From a virus: 36,794 bases of DNA. Location of the stretch: positions 1 to 36,794 of IMG/VR virus record IMGVR_UViG_3300032322_002980; one strand, given 5' to 3'. A program made the position numbers and the translations under genes. How positions within the stretch are numbered: position 1 is the stretch's first letter; every line of letters begins with the position of its first letter. Below the pieces are notes generated by a model. The model made no database searches. It had not been told where the DNA came from and saw only the letters and a list, made by a program, of their open reading frames with translations. Below, piece after piece: positions 23,717 through 30,723 of the stretch.

Positions 23717-24330
23717 TAGTCAACCAGGTCCACGTGGGCGCGCGAGGCGCCGACTCGCTCCCGTTCTCGATGGGGGGCACCGCGGAGCAGGCGCGCGCGC
23801 TGAAGGCCGCGGGCTACGACTTCCTCGTCGGCTACCTCGGTTCGATGAACCCGGCGCGCCTGAAGTACGTCCTCGACGCCGGGCTCGGCTTCATGCCGGT
23901 CACGTTCGCGGGTGAGTACGAGGACGGAGCCAACGACGAGATCGCGCAACTGCGAGCCCTCGGTGTGCCTGCGGGCGTCTCCGTCTGGCTCGACCTCGAG
24001 GGCATGCGCGCGTGGAAGTCGGACCCGAAGCAGCTCATCGCGAAGATCGACGCGTGGGCCGACGCCGTCGCGGCGGGCGGCTGGATGCCGTGCCTCTACG
24101 TCGGCGCACCGCAACCGCTCACGAGCGCCGAGCTCCACAAGCTGCACGTCGTCCGGTACTGGCGCGGGCAGGGACGCTGCGTCGACCGCACCGGCGCGCT
24201 CGCCGAGCCGACGAACGGCTGGTGCATGACACAGATGTTCCCGAGCGTCACGCGCGGCGGGGTCCTCATCGACGCGAACATCGTGGGGCAGGACTACCGC
24301 GGCCGCGTGCCGTCGATGCTCGTGCCATGA
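23713..24330 (+). CDS. Glycoside hydrolase-like (DUF1906 / Rv2525c-like) protein, candidate endolysin
   Basis: The 205 residues fold-match the DUF1906/Rv2525c-like TIM-barrel group: strands 'YDFLVGYLGSMNP' (35-47), 'LGFMPVTFAGEYE' (58-70), the 'GVSVWLDLEG' motif (88-97) with acidic Asp94 and Glu96 as possible catalytic residues, and 'WMPCLYVGAPQPL' (about 124-136). Related domains are found in phage lysis or peptidoglycan-acting proteins, though Rv2525c itself has no proven hydrolase activity. There is no signal peptide, so release would need a holin. It is the last gene of the rightward block, directly before a terminator, a normal place for a lysis gene. Confidence 0.65.
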   Translation: MIVNQVHVGARGADSLPFSMGGTAEQARALKAAGYDFLVGYLGSMNPARLKYVLDAGLGFMPVTFAGEYEDGANDEIAQLRALGVPAGVSVWLDLEGMRAWKSDPKQLIAKIDAWADAVAAGGWMPCLYVGAPQPLTSAELHKLHVVRYWRGQGRCVDRTGALAEPTNGWCMTQMFPSVTRGGVLIDANIVGQDYRGRVPSMLVP

Positions 24331-24361
24331 CGTCGACGTAGCTTCCGCCGACTCAACGTAG

Positions 24362-24402
24362 AACGGCCCGGGTCACCTCACGGTGGCTCGGGCCGTTTCT
24401 GC
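24362..24402 (+). terminator. Rho-independent terminator of the late operon
   Basis: A 16-bp stem (arms 24362-24377 and 24382-24397, beginning AACGGCCCG and ending CGGGCCGTT, with two G-U-type positions) closes on a four-base loop and is followed by TCTGCGTTTTG. It lies 31 bp after the glycoside-hydrolase-like gene. The signal ends the rightward block. Confidence 0.85.
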
Positions 24403-24473
24403 GTTTTGTTGGTGGGTGCCGTCGGTTGGGCCGCGATTGGTTCAGCGGTCTGTGTCGTCCAGGATCCTGCGAG

Positions 24474-24505
24474 AAAAACCGGCAACCTCGGCCGCCGAAG
24501 GCCGA
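24474..24505 (-). terminator. Terminator of the leftward early operon
   Basis: On the minus strand TCGGCC-(TTCGGC)-GGCCGA forms a perfect 6-bp hairpin (24488-24505) followed after eight bases by TTTTT (24474-24478). It faces the rightward terminator about 90 bp away, consistent with two converging operons ending here. The spacing between hairpin and T run is a little long. Confidence 0.5.
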
Positions 24506-24515
24506 CAGGGCCCCC

Positions 24516-24644
24516 ATGCCCCGCCGCCTTCTCGCCCGCCTCCTAGCCCGCCTCGACGCCTCCCCGCTCCCGCTCACAGACCACGTCCGGCTCGCCCTCG
24601 AGGTCGAGCTCCTGGAGCTCCTGCGCACAAGGCCGACCCGCTAG
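24516..24644 (+). CDS. Possible 42-aa Leu/Arg-rich peptide
   Basis: ATG 24516 to TAG 24642-24644 encodes a helical Leu/Arg-rich peptide (MPRRLLARLLARLDASPLPL...). It lies after the late terminator and overlaps the leftward gene end by four bases. The ribosome site is weak (ACAGGG). It may be chance coding in GC-rich DNA. The rest of the interval 24331-24640 holds only the two terminators. Confidence 0.3.
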   Translation: MPRRLLARLLARLDASPLPLTDHVRLALEVELLELLRTRPTR

Positions 24645-24817
24645 GTCGCCTGCGTGACGACGCCCGGCACCCCGCGTGCGGAGAGCCAACGGCGCGCCTC
24701 GGCGCACGGCACGACCCCGTCGTGCACGGCGAGTTCGCCGGCGCCAGCGGTCGCGCGCTCCTGGCACTTGCGCCGCGCGCGACGCTGCTCCCTCGTGAGC
24801 GACTTCTGCCTAGCCAT
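24641..24817 (-). CDS. Small basic protein, 58 aa
   Basis: ATG 24817 overlaps the upstream TGA as TGATG, so it is probably co-translated as the last gene of the leftward operon. The N-terminal third is strongly basic ('RQKSLTREQRRARRKCQERAT'), the remainder acidic to neutral with 'EARRWLSARGVP'. Two Cys (18 and 38). Possibly nucleic-acid binding; function unknown. Its stop lies about 135 bases before the leftward terminator's T run. Confidence 0.55.
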   Translation of the reverse strand: MARQKSLTREQRRARRKCQERATAGAGELAVHDGVVPCAEARRWLSARGVPGVVTQAT

Positions 24818-25497
24818 CACTGCCTCCCAGCCTTCCCGTCGCTGCCGCCCATCTCTTTTGCCTCCTTCAACTCCGCCTCCAGCTTCGCGATGCGTCGCTC
24901 AAGCTGCGTGCGTGTCAGCTTCGAAGACGTGGCTCCTTTGCGCAGGAAGGCAAATCGGCACGGCTGACACCTGGGCACATTCCCTCGCTTGCGTGCTTCG
25001 CGCACCGTCGATTCGCTGCTGAAGATGGTGCCGCAGTCGGAGCACTTGCCGTTCCGGCACTCGATACACTTGGCCTGACGGTGGTTGCCGCGGCCTCTCT
25101 TCTTACGCATGGTCATCCGCCCACACACGGTGCACTCCACGGTCAAGCTCGAAGGGTTGCCTCCCTCGGGAGCATCGACATCAAACTCGATTGCGGCCGT
25201 CTTCAGGACCCCGATCGCAAGCTCCGTGTCGGTGATCATTCGAACCACCTCGCCAGCCTGGTTGGTTAGGTGGATACGTCGCCCTGATGAGGGCTTGCTT
25301 CGCAGACGCGGCGCTACCGCTCCGGCAATAGCGAGCCGCTGCGCCTTCGTAAGCGCTTCACGGTCCCGCTGACGCTTCATGCGCTGCCCGGCCGTCGATG
25401 CACAGCGGGTCGTGCAGTACATGCGCGGTCGCCCTCGCTCGCCCTGCGCGATCGCACCGCCGCATATCGGACAGGGCGCGGGATCAGCTGAACTCAT
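24817..25497 (-). CDS. Multi-zinc-finger protein with C-terminal coiled coil
   Basis: The 226-residue protein starts at ATG 25497; the longer frame upstream would overlap other genes. Zinc-binding Cys sets appear at the N-terminus (C9-x2-C12, C28-x3-C32, in 'CPICGG...RPRMYCTTRC'), in the middle (CTVCGR, CIECRNGKCSDCG) and near the end (CQPC). The last 30 residues are a coiled coil ('LTRTQLERRIAKLEAELKEAKEM'). The composition suggests a DNA- or RNA-binding scaffold. It overlaps its upstream neighbour by 14 bases. No enzymatic motif. Confidence 0.6.
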   Translation of the reverse strand: MSSADPAPCPICGGAIAQGERGRPRMYCTTRCASTAGQRMKRQRDREALTKAQRLAIAGAVAPRLRSKPSSGRRIHLTNQAGEVVRMITDTELAIGVLKTAAIEFDVDAPEGGNPSSLTVECTVCGRMTMRKKRGRGNHRQAKCIECRNGKCSDCGTIFSSESTVREARKRGNVPRCQPCRFAFLRKGATSSKLTRTQLERRIAKLEAELKEAKEMGGSDGKAGRQ

Positions 25498-25696
25498 CGC
25501 ATCTTCTCCCCTGCTGCGTCTGCTCGCGGTCCTCCGCCCGCTCCGCGAGCCACGCCCACACCTCTCGCGCGCGCAGCACCGCCACCACCGTGCCGTCGGC
25601 CATGCGCACGATCTCGTGCATGCCGATGACACCGACCGGACGGTGCGTGTACCCGGCCCGAAGCAGCGCCTCGGTCGCCGTCGGAGCCGCGCTCAC
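25484..25696 (-). CDS. Small protein, 70 aa, integrase neighbour
   Basis: GTG 25696 overlaps the integrase TGA by four bases (GTGA). The 70 residues have a helix-strand pattern ('ALLRAGYTHRPVGVIGMHEIVRMADGTVVAVLRAREVWAWLAERAED'). Position next to the integrase and downstream of attP makes it a candidate integrase accessory, but no excisionase-type HTH is obvious. Function unknown. Confidence 0.5.
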   Translation of the reverse strand: MSAAPTATEALLRAGYTHRPVGVIGMHEIVRMADGTVVAVLRAREVWAWLAERAEDREQTQQGRRCDEFS

Positions 25697-27201
25697 GCGA
25701 CCACCGCCTTCGCGTCGACCAGGCCGAGCAGCGCGTCGAGCGCGAGCTCGAGCCCGACGACCACGTGAGGCGGCGTCGCCAGCCGCCCAGCTGCTACCTC
25801 GCGAAGCACCCACGTCACGGCTGTCACGGCGCTGTCATGCGCGCCGGATTCGACGGCGCGCGCGGCGCTCTCCAGGGCCTTCGAAGCCGAATGTCGCAGG
25901 TCCGAATCCTGCCGGGCGTGCCCATCATTCCGCGCACTTCGCGCGGCCGGACGCTGACCCGTGACAGCGCCGTGACAGCTCCCTGCGTACGACGCCCGGG
26001 CCCGCGCGGCGGTCTCCGCGAGCGCCTGCGGAGCGAGGTGCGCGTAGATCTGCGTCGTGCGCACGTCGGTGTGCCCGAGCTCCTTCGACACGTCCTCGAG
26101 CGACCAGCGCATCCCCCACCACCCCGAGACGAGCGAGCTCGCAAACGTGTGGCGGAGCAGGTGCCACCAGACCTCGCGCCCGATGCGAGCAACGGAGCCA
26201 AAGGCCTCGACGACGCGGTCCCACGTGCGAGGCGGACGGACACGCAGAGCGCCACGGCGCGTCGGGAAGACGAGGCGCTTCGGGTTCTCCGGCGCGTACG
26301 TCGGCAAGACCGCGAGCCACGTCCGCATGGCCTCGAGCGCGAGGCCGTGGAGGTGGACCGTGCGCCGCCGCTTCTCGCCCTTGCGCCCCTTCGGCGGCCG
26401 GAAGCGGCGCTTCACGGGGTCGTAGGAGCCGAAGCGGACCTCGACGCGGGGGTTCGCCTCGTCCGCGTCGACGTGGACGTCGTCGAGGTGGAGGCACCAC
26501 TGCTCGCTCTCGCGGAGCCCCGTGCCGATGGCGAACGCGGCAAGCCACTTCTCGGCTCGGTCGCCGGCATCGAAGTCGAGCTGCGGGTCGTCCCACGCCG
26601 CAAGGAACCGGCCCTGCTCGAGCGCATCGAGGTACCAGGTGTCCTGGTAGCCCTGGTCCTCGTCGCCGTCCTCACGCTCGACGTGCAGCCCCGCGAAGGG
26701 GTTCGTCGCGAGTTCGTAGTGTCCCTGCTCGAGCGCCCACTCGAAGAAGCGGCGCGCGAGCACGAGGCAGTGCTTCCGCGTGGAGACCGAGAGCCTCGCG
26801 GCATGGCGGCCGCCGCGCCGTTTCGGGTCCTCGCTCTTCGGTCGCTCCGCGCGCTTCGCCTTCAGCGTCGCGAGCCAGGCCACGCCGTCCTGGCGCGTGA
26901 CCGTCTTCAGCGCGCGGCGCGCCCATGCCGCCGTCGCCACGTGGTTGTGCCACCGGCTCGAATCGTTGTCCGTGTCGCGGTTGCCGGCGCGGCTGGCGAG
27001 GAAGCGCGGCCCGAGCGTCTTCGCCGACGCACCCTTCGTCGGCGCGAGCTGCCCGTCGACGATCTGCCGCTTCATCTCGTCGCGCAGCTCCGCGGCGAGC
27101 TCGGCGGTTGCGGCAGTGCCCGAGAGGATCTCGCCCCGGAACTGGAGCCGGAAGCGCCACGCGCCGCTCGGGAGCTGGTCGATGCCGGTGAGGTCGGTCA
27201 T
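25693..27201 (-). CDS. int: Tyrosine recombinase / integrase
   Basis: A 502-residue site-specific recombinase. Residues 1-60 are an arm-binding-like region, about 70-170 a SAM-like core-binding domain, and 200-390 the catalytic domain. Catalytic residues visible: Arg230 (GTGLRESEQ), His347 and Arg350 (HLLRHTF), His377 (LGHTDV) and the nucleophile Tyr386 (TTQIYAHL). The C-terminal 115 residues are an unusual extension encoded across the candidate attP, so integration would replace this tail. ATG 27201 is chosen because the longer upstream frame lacks homology-like text and overlaps two genes; it overlaps its upstream neighbour by four bases. Confidence 0.93.
   Translation of the reverse strand: MTDLTGIDQLPSGAWRFRLQFRGEILSGTAATAELAAELRDEMKRQIVDGQLAPTKGASAKTLGPRFLASRAGNRDTDNDSSRWHNHVATAAWARRALKTVTRQDGVAWLATLKAKRAERPKSEDPKRRGGRHAARLSVSTRKHCLVLARRFFEWALEQGHYELATNPFAGLHVEREDGDEDQGYQDTWYLDALEQGRFLAAWDDPQLDFDAGDRAEKWLAAFAIGTGLRESEQWCLHLDDVHVDADEANPRVEVRFGSYDPVKRRFRPPKGRKGEKRRRTVHLHGLALEAMRTWLAVLPTYAPENPKRLVFPTRRGALRVRPPRTWDRVVEAFGSVARIGREVWWHLLRHTFASSLVSGWWGMRWSLEDVSKELGHTDVRTTQIYAHLAPQALAETAARARASYAGSCHGAVTGQRPAARSARNDGHARQDSDLRHSASKALESAARAVESGAHDSAVTAVTWVLREVAAGRLATPPHVVVGLELALDALLGLVDAKAVVA
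25820..25837. repeat. Left arm of an 18-bp inverted repeat around the attP core
   Basis: GCTGTCACGGCGCTGTCA; its exact reverse complement is at 25962-25979. Within it GCTGTCA occurs twice, 11 bp apart. The two arms are equidistant from the centre of the tRNA-like core (25899.5), so they are likely integrase arm-type or core-flanking binding sites. Confidence 0.75.
25876..25923 (+). other. attP: Candidate attP core: tRNA-Arg(TCG)-like 3' half
   Basis: On the strand opposite to int lies an anticodon loop-like CTTCGAA (25879-25885, anticodon TCG), then a T arm GCAGG-TCCGAAT-CCTGC (25896-25912) and CGGGCGTG CCC, resembling the acceptor end of a tRNA. The 5' half of a tRNA is missing. This is the classic signature of an attP that targets the 3' half of a tRNA gene. 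It overlaps integrase codons about 427-442, downstream of the catalytic Tyr. The T-loop has C at position 55 instead of the near-universal U. The target being tRNA-Arg is inferred. Confidence 0.75.
25962..25979. repeat. Right arm of the 18-bp inverted repeat around the attP core
   Basis: TGACAGCGCCGTGACAGC, the exact reverse complement of 25820-25837. Both arms lie in codons of the integrase extension, so they are constrained both as DNA and as protein. Confidence 0.75.
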
Positions 27202-27401
27202 GCCAATCCCCGCTCTCGCAGGATGCGAGCCGCCTGTCCAGCCACGACGGGGCTCGCGCCACCTGCGGGCCGCGTGAGCGCCGGCGCCCGGCGCACGCGC
27301 TTGGCGCGAGGCTGCTGGGACGGGACGGCCTCGGGAGCCTCCTCCTCCTCGATGGCGTCCGCGAGCTCGCGGAGCAGGGCGGCGACGCGTGCGGGGTTCA
27401 C
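27198..27401 (-). CDS. Small basic protein upstream of int
   Basis: GTG 27401 overlaps the TGA of its neighbour. The 67 residues consist of an acidic helix (NPARVAALLRELADAIEEEEAPEA), a basic Pro-rich linker (RAKRVRRAP) and a short C-terminal helix (VAGQAARILRERGL). This layout resembles small phage DNA-binding or adaptor proteins and would suit a recombination directionality factor, but no specific family is recognised. It overlaps int by four bases. Confidence 0.5.
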   Translation of the reverse strand: MNPARVAALLRELADAIEEEEAPEAVPSQQPRAKRVRRAPALTRPAGGASPVVAGQAARILRERGLA

Positions 27402-27631
27402 GACGCCGAGGCCTCCGCGGCCGCGAGAGCCTCGTGGAGCCGCTCGAGTGTCGCCCGCTGCATCCGCCCCTCGTCGCGTGCCGCATCGAGCGTCGCCGCG
27501 GACACGCCGAGGAGGCGCATCGCCTCGCGACGCCCCACGCGCGAGACAAGCTGCTCGACGCGCATCGACGTCTCGCGAGGGACCATGGCGATGCACGGCC
27601 GGAGCTGCTGGGGGTTGCCGCGGTTGCTCAT
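27398..27631 (-). CDS. Small HTH-like protein
   Basis: The 77 residues start at ATG 27631 in an ATGA overlap. 'RVEQLVSRVGRREAMRLLGVSAATLDAARDEGRMQRATLERLHEAL' contains a plausible helix-turn-helix (REAMRLLGVSAATLDAARD). It may be a small regulator or excisionase. It is two genes upstream of int in the same operon. Confidence 0.5.
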   Translation of the reverse strand: MSNRGNPQQLRPCIAMVPRETSMRVEQLVSRVGRREAMRLLGVSAATLDAARDEGRMQRATLERLHEALAAAEASAS

Positions 27632-27891
27632 CGCTTCGACCTCCACACGCGCTCGCGGTACGCGCACTCGTCCTCGTCACGGCGGCGAGGTACGCCCAGG
27701 CGCACGCCGAGCGCGCCGAGCGCGCTCCCGGCCGACGCGTCGAGCACGCCGCGCAGGTACGCCTCGGCGCGCTGGCGATCGCGGTACGGCCCGAACCGGA
27801 GCGGCGTGTGCTCGTCCGCCTCGCAGTCGTCGGTGTGCCCCTCCGTCTTCTTGCACCGGTAGGGACCGCTCGTCGTCGGGCACTGGTTCAT
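27628..27891 (-). CDS. Small Cys/Arg protein
   Basis: Starts at ATG 27891 (ATGA overlap). The 87-residue protein has 'MNQCPTTSGPYRCKKTEGHTDDCEADEH', with Cys and His that could bind a metal, and a helical basic C-terminal half ('DEDECAYRERVWRSKR'). Function unknown; ordinary small early-operon gene. Confidence 0.45.
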   Translation of the reverse strand: MNQCPTTSGPYRCKKTEGHTDDCEADEHTPLRFGPYRDRQRAEAYLRGVLDASAGSALGALGVRLGVPRRRDEDECAYRERVWRSKR

Positions 27892-28094
27892 GGCGTCCTC
27901 GTGAGGTGATGTCCAGGGGTTGCGTGAATCCTCGCTTCGTCGTCCGCCCAGTAGACCCAGCCGTCCTCGACGAACGCGACGATGCCGCGCGTGACGACGC
28001 CGGCGACGGCGAGCTCGACGCGTGCGCCGACGGGCCACGGGTCGACGAGCTGCGCCGCCTTCGCGCGCGCGAGGAGAGCGGAGATCGCGTTCAC
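27888..28094 (-). CDS. Small strand-rich protein
   Basis: GTG 28094 overlaps the upstream stop. The 68 residues contain an N-terminal helix (NAISALLARAKAAQL) then strands with 'VGARVELAVAGVVTRGIVAFVEDGWVYWADDEARIHATPG', suggesting a small beta-barrel, perhaps SH3-like. Unknown function. Confidence 0.45.
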   Translation of the reverse strand: MNAISALLARAKAAQLVDPWPVGARVELAVAGVVTRGIVAFVEDGWVYWADDEARIHATPGHHLTRTP

Positions 28095-28297
28095 GGCGCA
28101 CGCTCCCCGCACCGCCAGCACGAGGGCATGTGCTTCGGATGCACGAACGGATCGCCGTCCCTGTCGTGGCAGCGGCACTGCCAGTCGCCATCGACGTTGC
28201 GACTCCAAAGCGTCCAGACGATGCCGGCGAGGCCGAGCGCCATGAGGCCGCCGAAGACGAGCAGCGCCGCGTCCTGCGCGAGCTTGCTGGGCGTCAC
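28091..28297 (-). CDS. Small membrane-anchored zinc-type protein
   Basis: GTG 28297 overlaps the TGA of the next gene. A membrane helix (about 11-31, ALLVFGGLMALGLAGIVWTLW) is followed by Cys/His-rich text (CRCHDRDGDPFVHPKHMPSCWRCG) that could bind zinc on one face of the membrane. Early-operon position; function unknown. Confidence 0.45.
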   Translation of the reverse strand: MTPSKLAQDAALLVFGGLMALGLAGIVWTLWSRNVDGDWQCRCHDRDGDPFVHPKHMPSCWRCGERAP

Positions 28298-28722
28298 GTT
28301 CCGTGGCCTCGGTAGTGGACCCACTTCCCGTCGACCCACTTCGAGCCGCAGATCGTGGCGAGCTGCTGCTCCGCGGTCTCGACGTCGCCGCAGATGCCGC
28401 AGATCCAGGTGCCGTCGGCGTTGCCATCGCGCGACGGATGCGAGCACCACCCGCACCCGTCGGCGAAGCCCGGCTTCACGTGCGCGACAAAGCCGAAGCC
28501 ATCGTGGTCGACGTGCTCCGCGTGACACTGCGGGCACCGCATCATGATGGCGAGCTCGAGCGCGCTGGTAGGCATCTGCGCGGACGGGCCGCCATCGTCG
28601 AAGCGCACCAACGCGCGCTGCTCACGCGTCGCGGCGTTCCGGATCGTGACGAGGCCGATGATGCGACCGAGGCGACCGGAGACGAGGCAGCGGTCGTTGA
28701 CTGCCCAGCGGAGCGGGATCAT
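28294..28722 (-). CDS. Zinc-binding small protein, 142 aa
   Basis: ATG 28722 lies in an ATGA overlap with the larger upstream gene. A strand domain (1-50, 'NDRCLVSGRLGRIIGLVTIRNAATREQRALVRFDDGG') precedes a zinc-ribbon-like array: CPQC (about 63-66), CGWC (about 89-92) and CGIC (about 108-111). The fold is likely a small beta-barrel plus ribbon. No catalysis apparent. Confidence 0.5.
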   Translation of the reverse strand: MIPLRWAVNDRCLVSGRLGRIIGLVTIRNAATREQRALVRFDDGGPSAQMPTSALELAIMMRCPQCHAEHVDHDGFGFVAHVKPGFADGCGWCSHPSRDGNADGTWICGICGDVETAEQQLATICGSKWVDGKWVHYRGHGT

Positions 28723-29876
28723 TCGGCGGCCTCGCTCTTGTCGTACGTACCGCGTGTTGCGTGGGCCTTCCAGGCGGACGCTGTCGCACGCGGGACGTTG
28801 AGAATGAGCGCTGCGTCTTCGTTGGTACGCTCAGCCAAGATCGCGTTCCGCCACTTCAGCGACACGCGGTCGGAGAGGCGAATGCGAATGGGCTCCCAGA
28901 ACACATCAGCAGCATCTTTGCGCCATCGCTTGGCGAACGACACGATGAGCATGGGGACTCCTCCGCTCTTCTTCGTGCGCGACTGGTACTCGATGATCGA
29001 GATCGGCTCCGGCACCGACGTGTGGAACAGGTCGGCCATCACGAGCACGTCGCGAACTAGCCGCCATCGCGCAAGCGCCGGCTTACGACCATGCTCGGCC
29101 TCGAACGCGGCGATTACTTCCGCAACATTCCACGGGGTCGCGCCGCGCATCATCGACGAGAGAATCGCGTTCCCCTCTCCGAGGATTGCGCGTTGTGCCC
29201 TTCGCATCTTTCTGTTCGCGAACGGAGCGATGACCGAACGATGAGTGGTTTGCCTCTTCTCGCGCCCCTTGAGGACCGCGACTGAGAAGACGGAGCCGAT
29301 CGACAACCGCGCCCACGTGTCAGCGATTGCCTGGATGGTCAGCTTGTCGAGGTGGCCGCAGAAGTCCCAGAAAGCAGAAGAGATGTAGGGAAAACCGCTA
29401 CGGCTAGCCCAGCGCTTCGTCCAGCAAGAGCCCGTGGCCGCTTCCTCGGGACAGCCACCGGGGTTGTTCGGGTCGACGATGCGCCCTGTCGACATCTCGC
29501 GACGGACGAAAGTCGGGTCCTTGTGGGAGTCGAGACACGCACAAATCCCTGCAAACTCGACGTCTGCGTCGTTGCACAGTACGAAGTGTGGTGTCGTTCC
29601 TTCGCTGTCGGCCGTCTTCGCCCACCCCCACTTCTCGACGCACGAATGAATCGCGTCTTCGCTCCGATCGAGGCCAACCATGTTGTCGAACGGAACGCCG
29701 AAAGATCGGAGCACCCCGATATCTCCGCCTTCTCGAGATAACAAGAATGCATGCATCCCACGCTCGAAGTTCCCTCGGTACTTGCTCTCGTTCGTCCAAG
29801 CCTGGGCGAGGAGGTGCGTGAGGTAGCGCGCATGCTTCTTCTGCAGCGACTCGCCCTTGTACGTGTCTTCACTCAT
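28719..29876 (-). CDS. Methyltransferase-like protein of unrecognised phage family
   Basis: ATG 29876 has an excellent ribosome site AAGGAGGAGG seven bases upstream. The 385 residues show Rossmann-like features: 'FGVPFDNMVGLDRSEDAI' (59-76) with acidic Asp70 after a strand, then 'HFVLCNDADVEF', 'FWDFCGHLDKLT' (169-180) and 'IGSVFSVAVLKGREK' (193-207), reminiscent of class I SAM-dependent methyltransferases. The glycine-rich motif I is weak (REGGDIGVLRS). The C-terminal 35 residues resemble an HTH ('ALILNVPRATASAWKAH'). Its composition is less GC-rich than its neighbours, a sign of transfer. Substrate unknown. Confidence 0.5.
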   Translation of the reverse strand: MSEDTYKGESLQKKHARYLTHLLAQAWTNESKYRGNFERGMHAFLLSREGGDIGVLRSFGVPFDNMVGLDRSEDAIHSCVEKWGWAKTADSEGTTPHFVLCNDADVEFAGICACLDSHKDPTFVRREMSTGRIVDPNNPGGCPEEAATGSCWTKRWASRSGFPYISSAFWDFCGHLDKLTIQAIADTWARLSIGSVFSVAVLKGREKRQTTHRSVIAPFANRKMRRAQRAILGEGNAILSSMMRGATPWNVAEVIAAFEAEHGRKPALARWRLVRDVLVMADLFHTSVPEPISIIEYQSRTKKSGGVPMLIVSFAKRWRKDAADVFWEPIRIRLSDRVSLKWRNAILAERTNEDAALILNVPRATASAWKAHATRGTYDKSEAAE

Positions 29877-29995
29877 CGTTTTCCTCCTCCTTTGTTCGCA
29901 ACCCGCAGCGCGTGCAGTGAACGGCGGTGAAGCCCGGCGCGGGCGCGGGAGAAGGTGCCGGCAGTCGTCTCCCGTCATCGCATCACCCCTTCGTG

Positions 29996-30059
29996 GAGCT
30001 CGCTGGACTCGAACCAGCACGCGAGCGAGTGAACGAGTGGGGGCGTTCACCTCGAGCTC
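29996..30059 (-). other. tRNA-like structured element in the early operon
   Basis: On the minus strand: GAGCTC, then a 7-bp hairpin GTGAACG-loop-CGTTCAC (30029-30050), a linker, a canonical T arm GCTGG-TTCGAGT-CCAGC (30002-30018), and GAGCTC again. It resembles a tRNA acceptor and T arm but has one arm too few. The remaining gap (29877-30162) carries only the ribosome site of the downstream gene and a dyad GCGCCACCTGGCGC (30060-30073). A degraded tRNA or att-like fragment is possible. It is not a standard tRNA gene. Confidence 0.4.
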
Positions 30060-30162
30060 GCGCCACCTGGCGCCCCGAATGCTGGCTCTCGAGGTAGCCG
30101 GCCAGCGCGGCATCAGCACACGCGCGACGGGTTCGACGCCGCGCGTGTCTCCTCGAGATCTG

Positions 30163-30723
30163 TCAGCCGAGGTCCACCCTCGGCGGCTTGCCGGCGCCAG
30201 CCTGCGCGGGCCCGGGCTTGTCCCAGTCCGCCGGGTAGCCCCCAGCGCCAGCCTTCGGCTTCTCCTGCGAAGCGATCTGGTTCAGCCGCGCGAAGAAGCC
30301 GCGCTTCTGGCCGTCGTCCATCGGCTTCTGGAACGAGAAGCGGCCTCCACCGGTGAGGATCTCGAACTTCATCGAGCGCTTCGCGACGCCCTGCTGGTCG
30401 GTGTAGTGGTCCCACTTCGCGCGGACGGGCACCTTGTTCGCCGTGATGCCCGCCATCGTGTCGCCGCCCTTCCAGCCGAGGGCGCGGAGACGCTCCAGCG
30501 AGAACGGCGCGGCCGCGTCGGAGAAGCTCAGGATCACCATCACGGTGCGGTTCAGGTCGAGGAGCTTCATCTCGATCGCGACCTGGTCGTTGTCGTTCTT
30601 CGACTGACCGTACGCGACGTGCGGCTCGTCCTCGCCGACCGCCTGGGCGTCGTAGATACCCTCAGCGATGTCGTCGGCGGTCTCGGTGTGCGGCTGCTGC
30701 GTCTGGTCGCTCATCGTCATCAT
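30163..30723 (-). CDS. Probable ssDNA-binding recombination partner
   Basis: The 186-residue protein follows the Sak4-like gene with an ATGA overlap; a second start at 30714 (MSDQTQ...) with GGAAGG nine bases upstream is equally good. The N-terminal 40 residues are acidic; the core (45-150) is strand-rich ('VAIEMKLLDLNRTVMVILSFSD', 'RSMKFEILTGGGRFSFQKPM'), resembling OB-like or DUF669-type proteins that accompany phage recombinases; the C-terminus is Gly/Pro-rich. I infer single-strand binding from the neighbourhood; no signature proves it. Confidence 0.5.
   Translation of the reverse strand: MMTMSDQTQQPHTETADDIAEGIYDAQAVGEDEPHVAYGQSKNDNDQVAIEMKLLDLNRTVMVILSFSDAAAPFSLERLRALGWKGGDTMAGITANKVPVRAKWDHYTDQQGVAKRSMKFEILTGGGRFSFQKPMDDGQKRGFFARLNQIASQEKPKAGAGGYPADWDKPGPAQAGAGKPPRVDLG

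Noticed and set aside
25870-25925. A complete tRNA gene inside int
   Set aside because: The 5' half (D arm, 5' acceptor) is missing and the anticodon stem has only three good pairs; it fits a half-site for integration better.
25765-27909. A 714-residue rightward open frame over int
   Set aside because: Antisense to the integrase and small operon genes; no ribosome site and no domain text.
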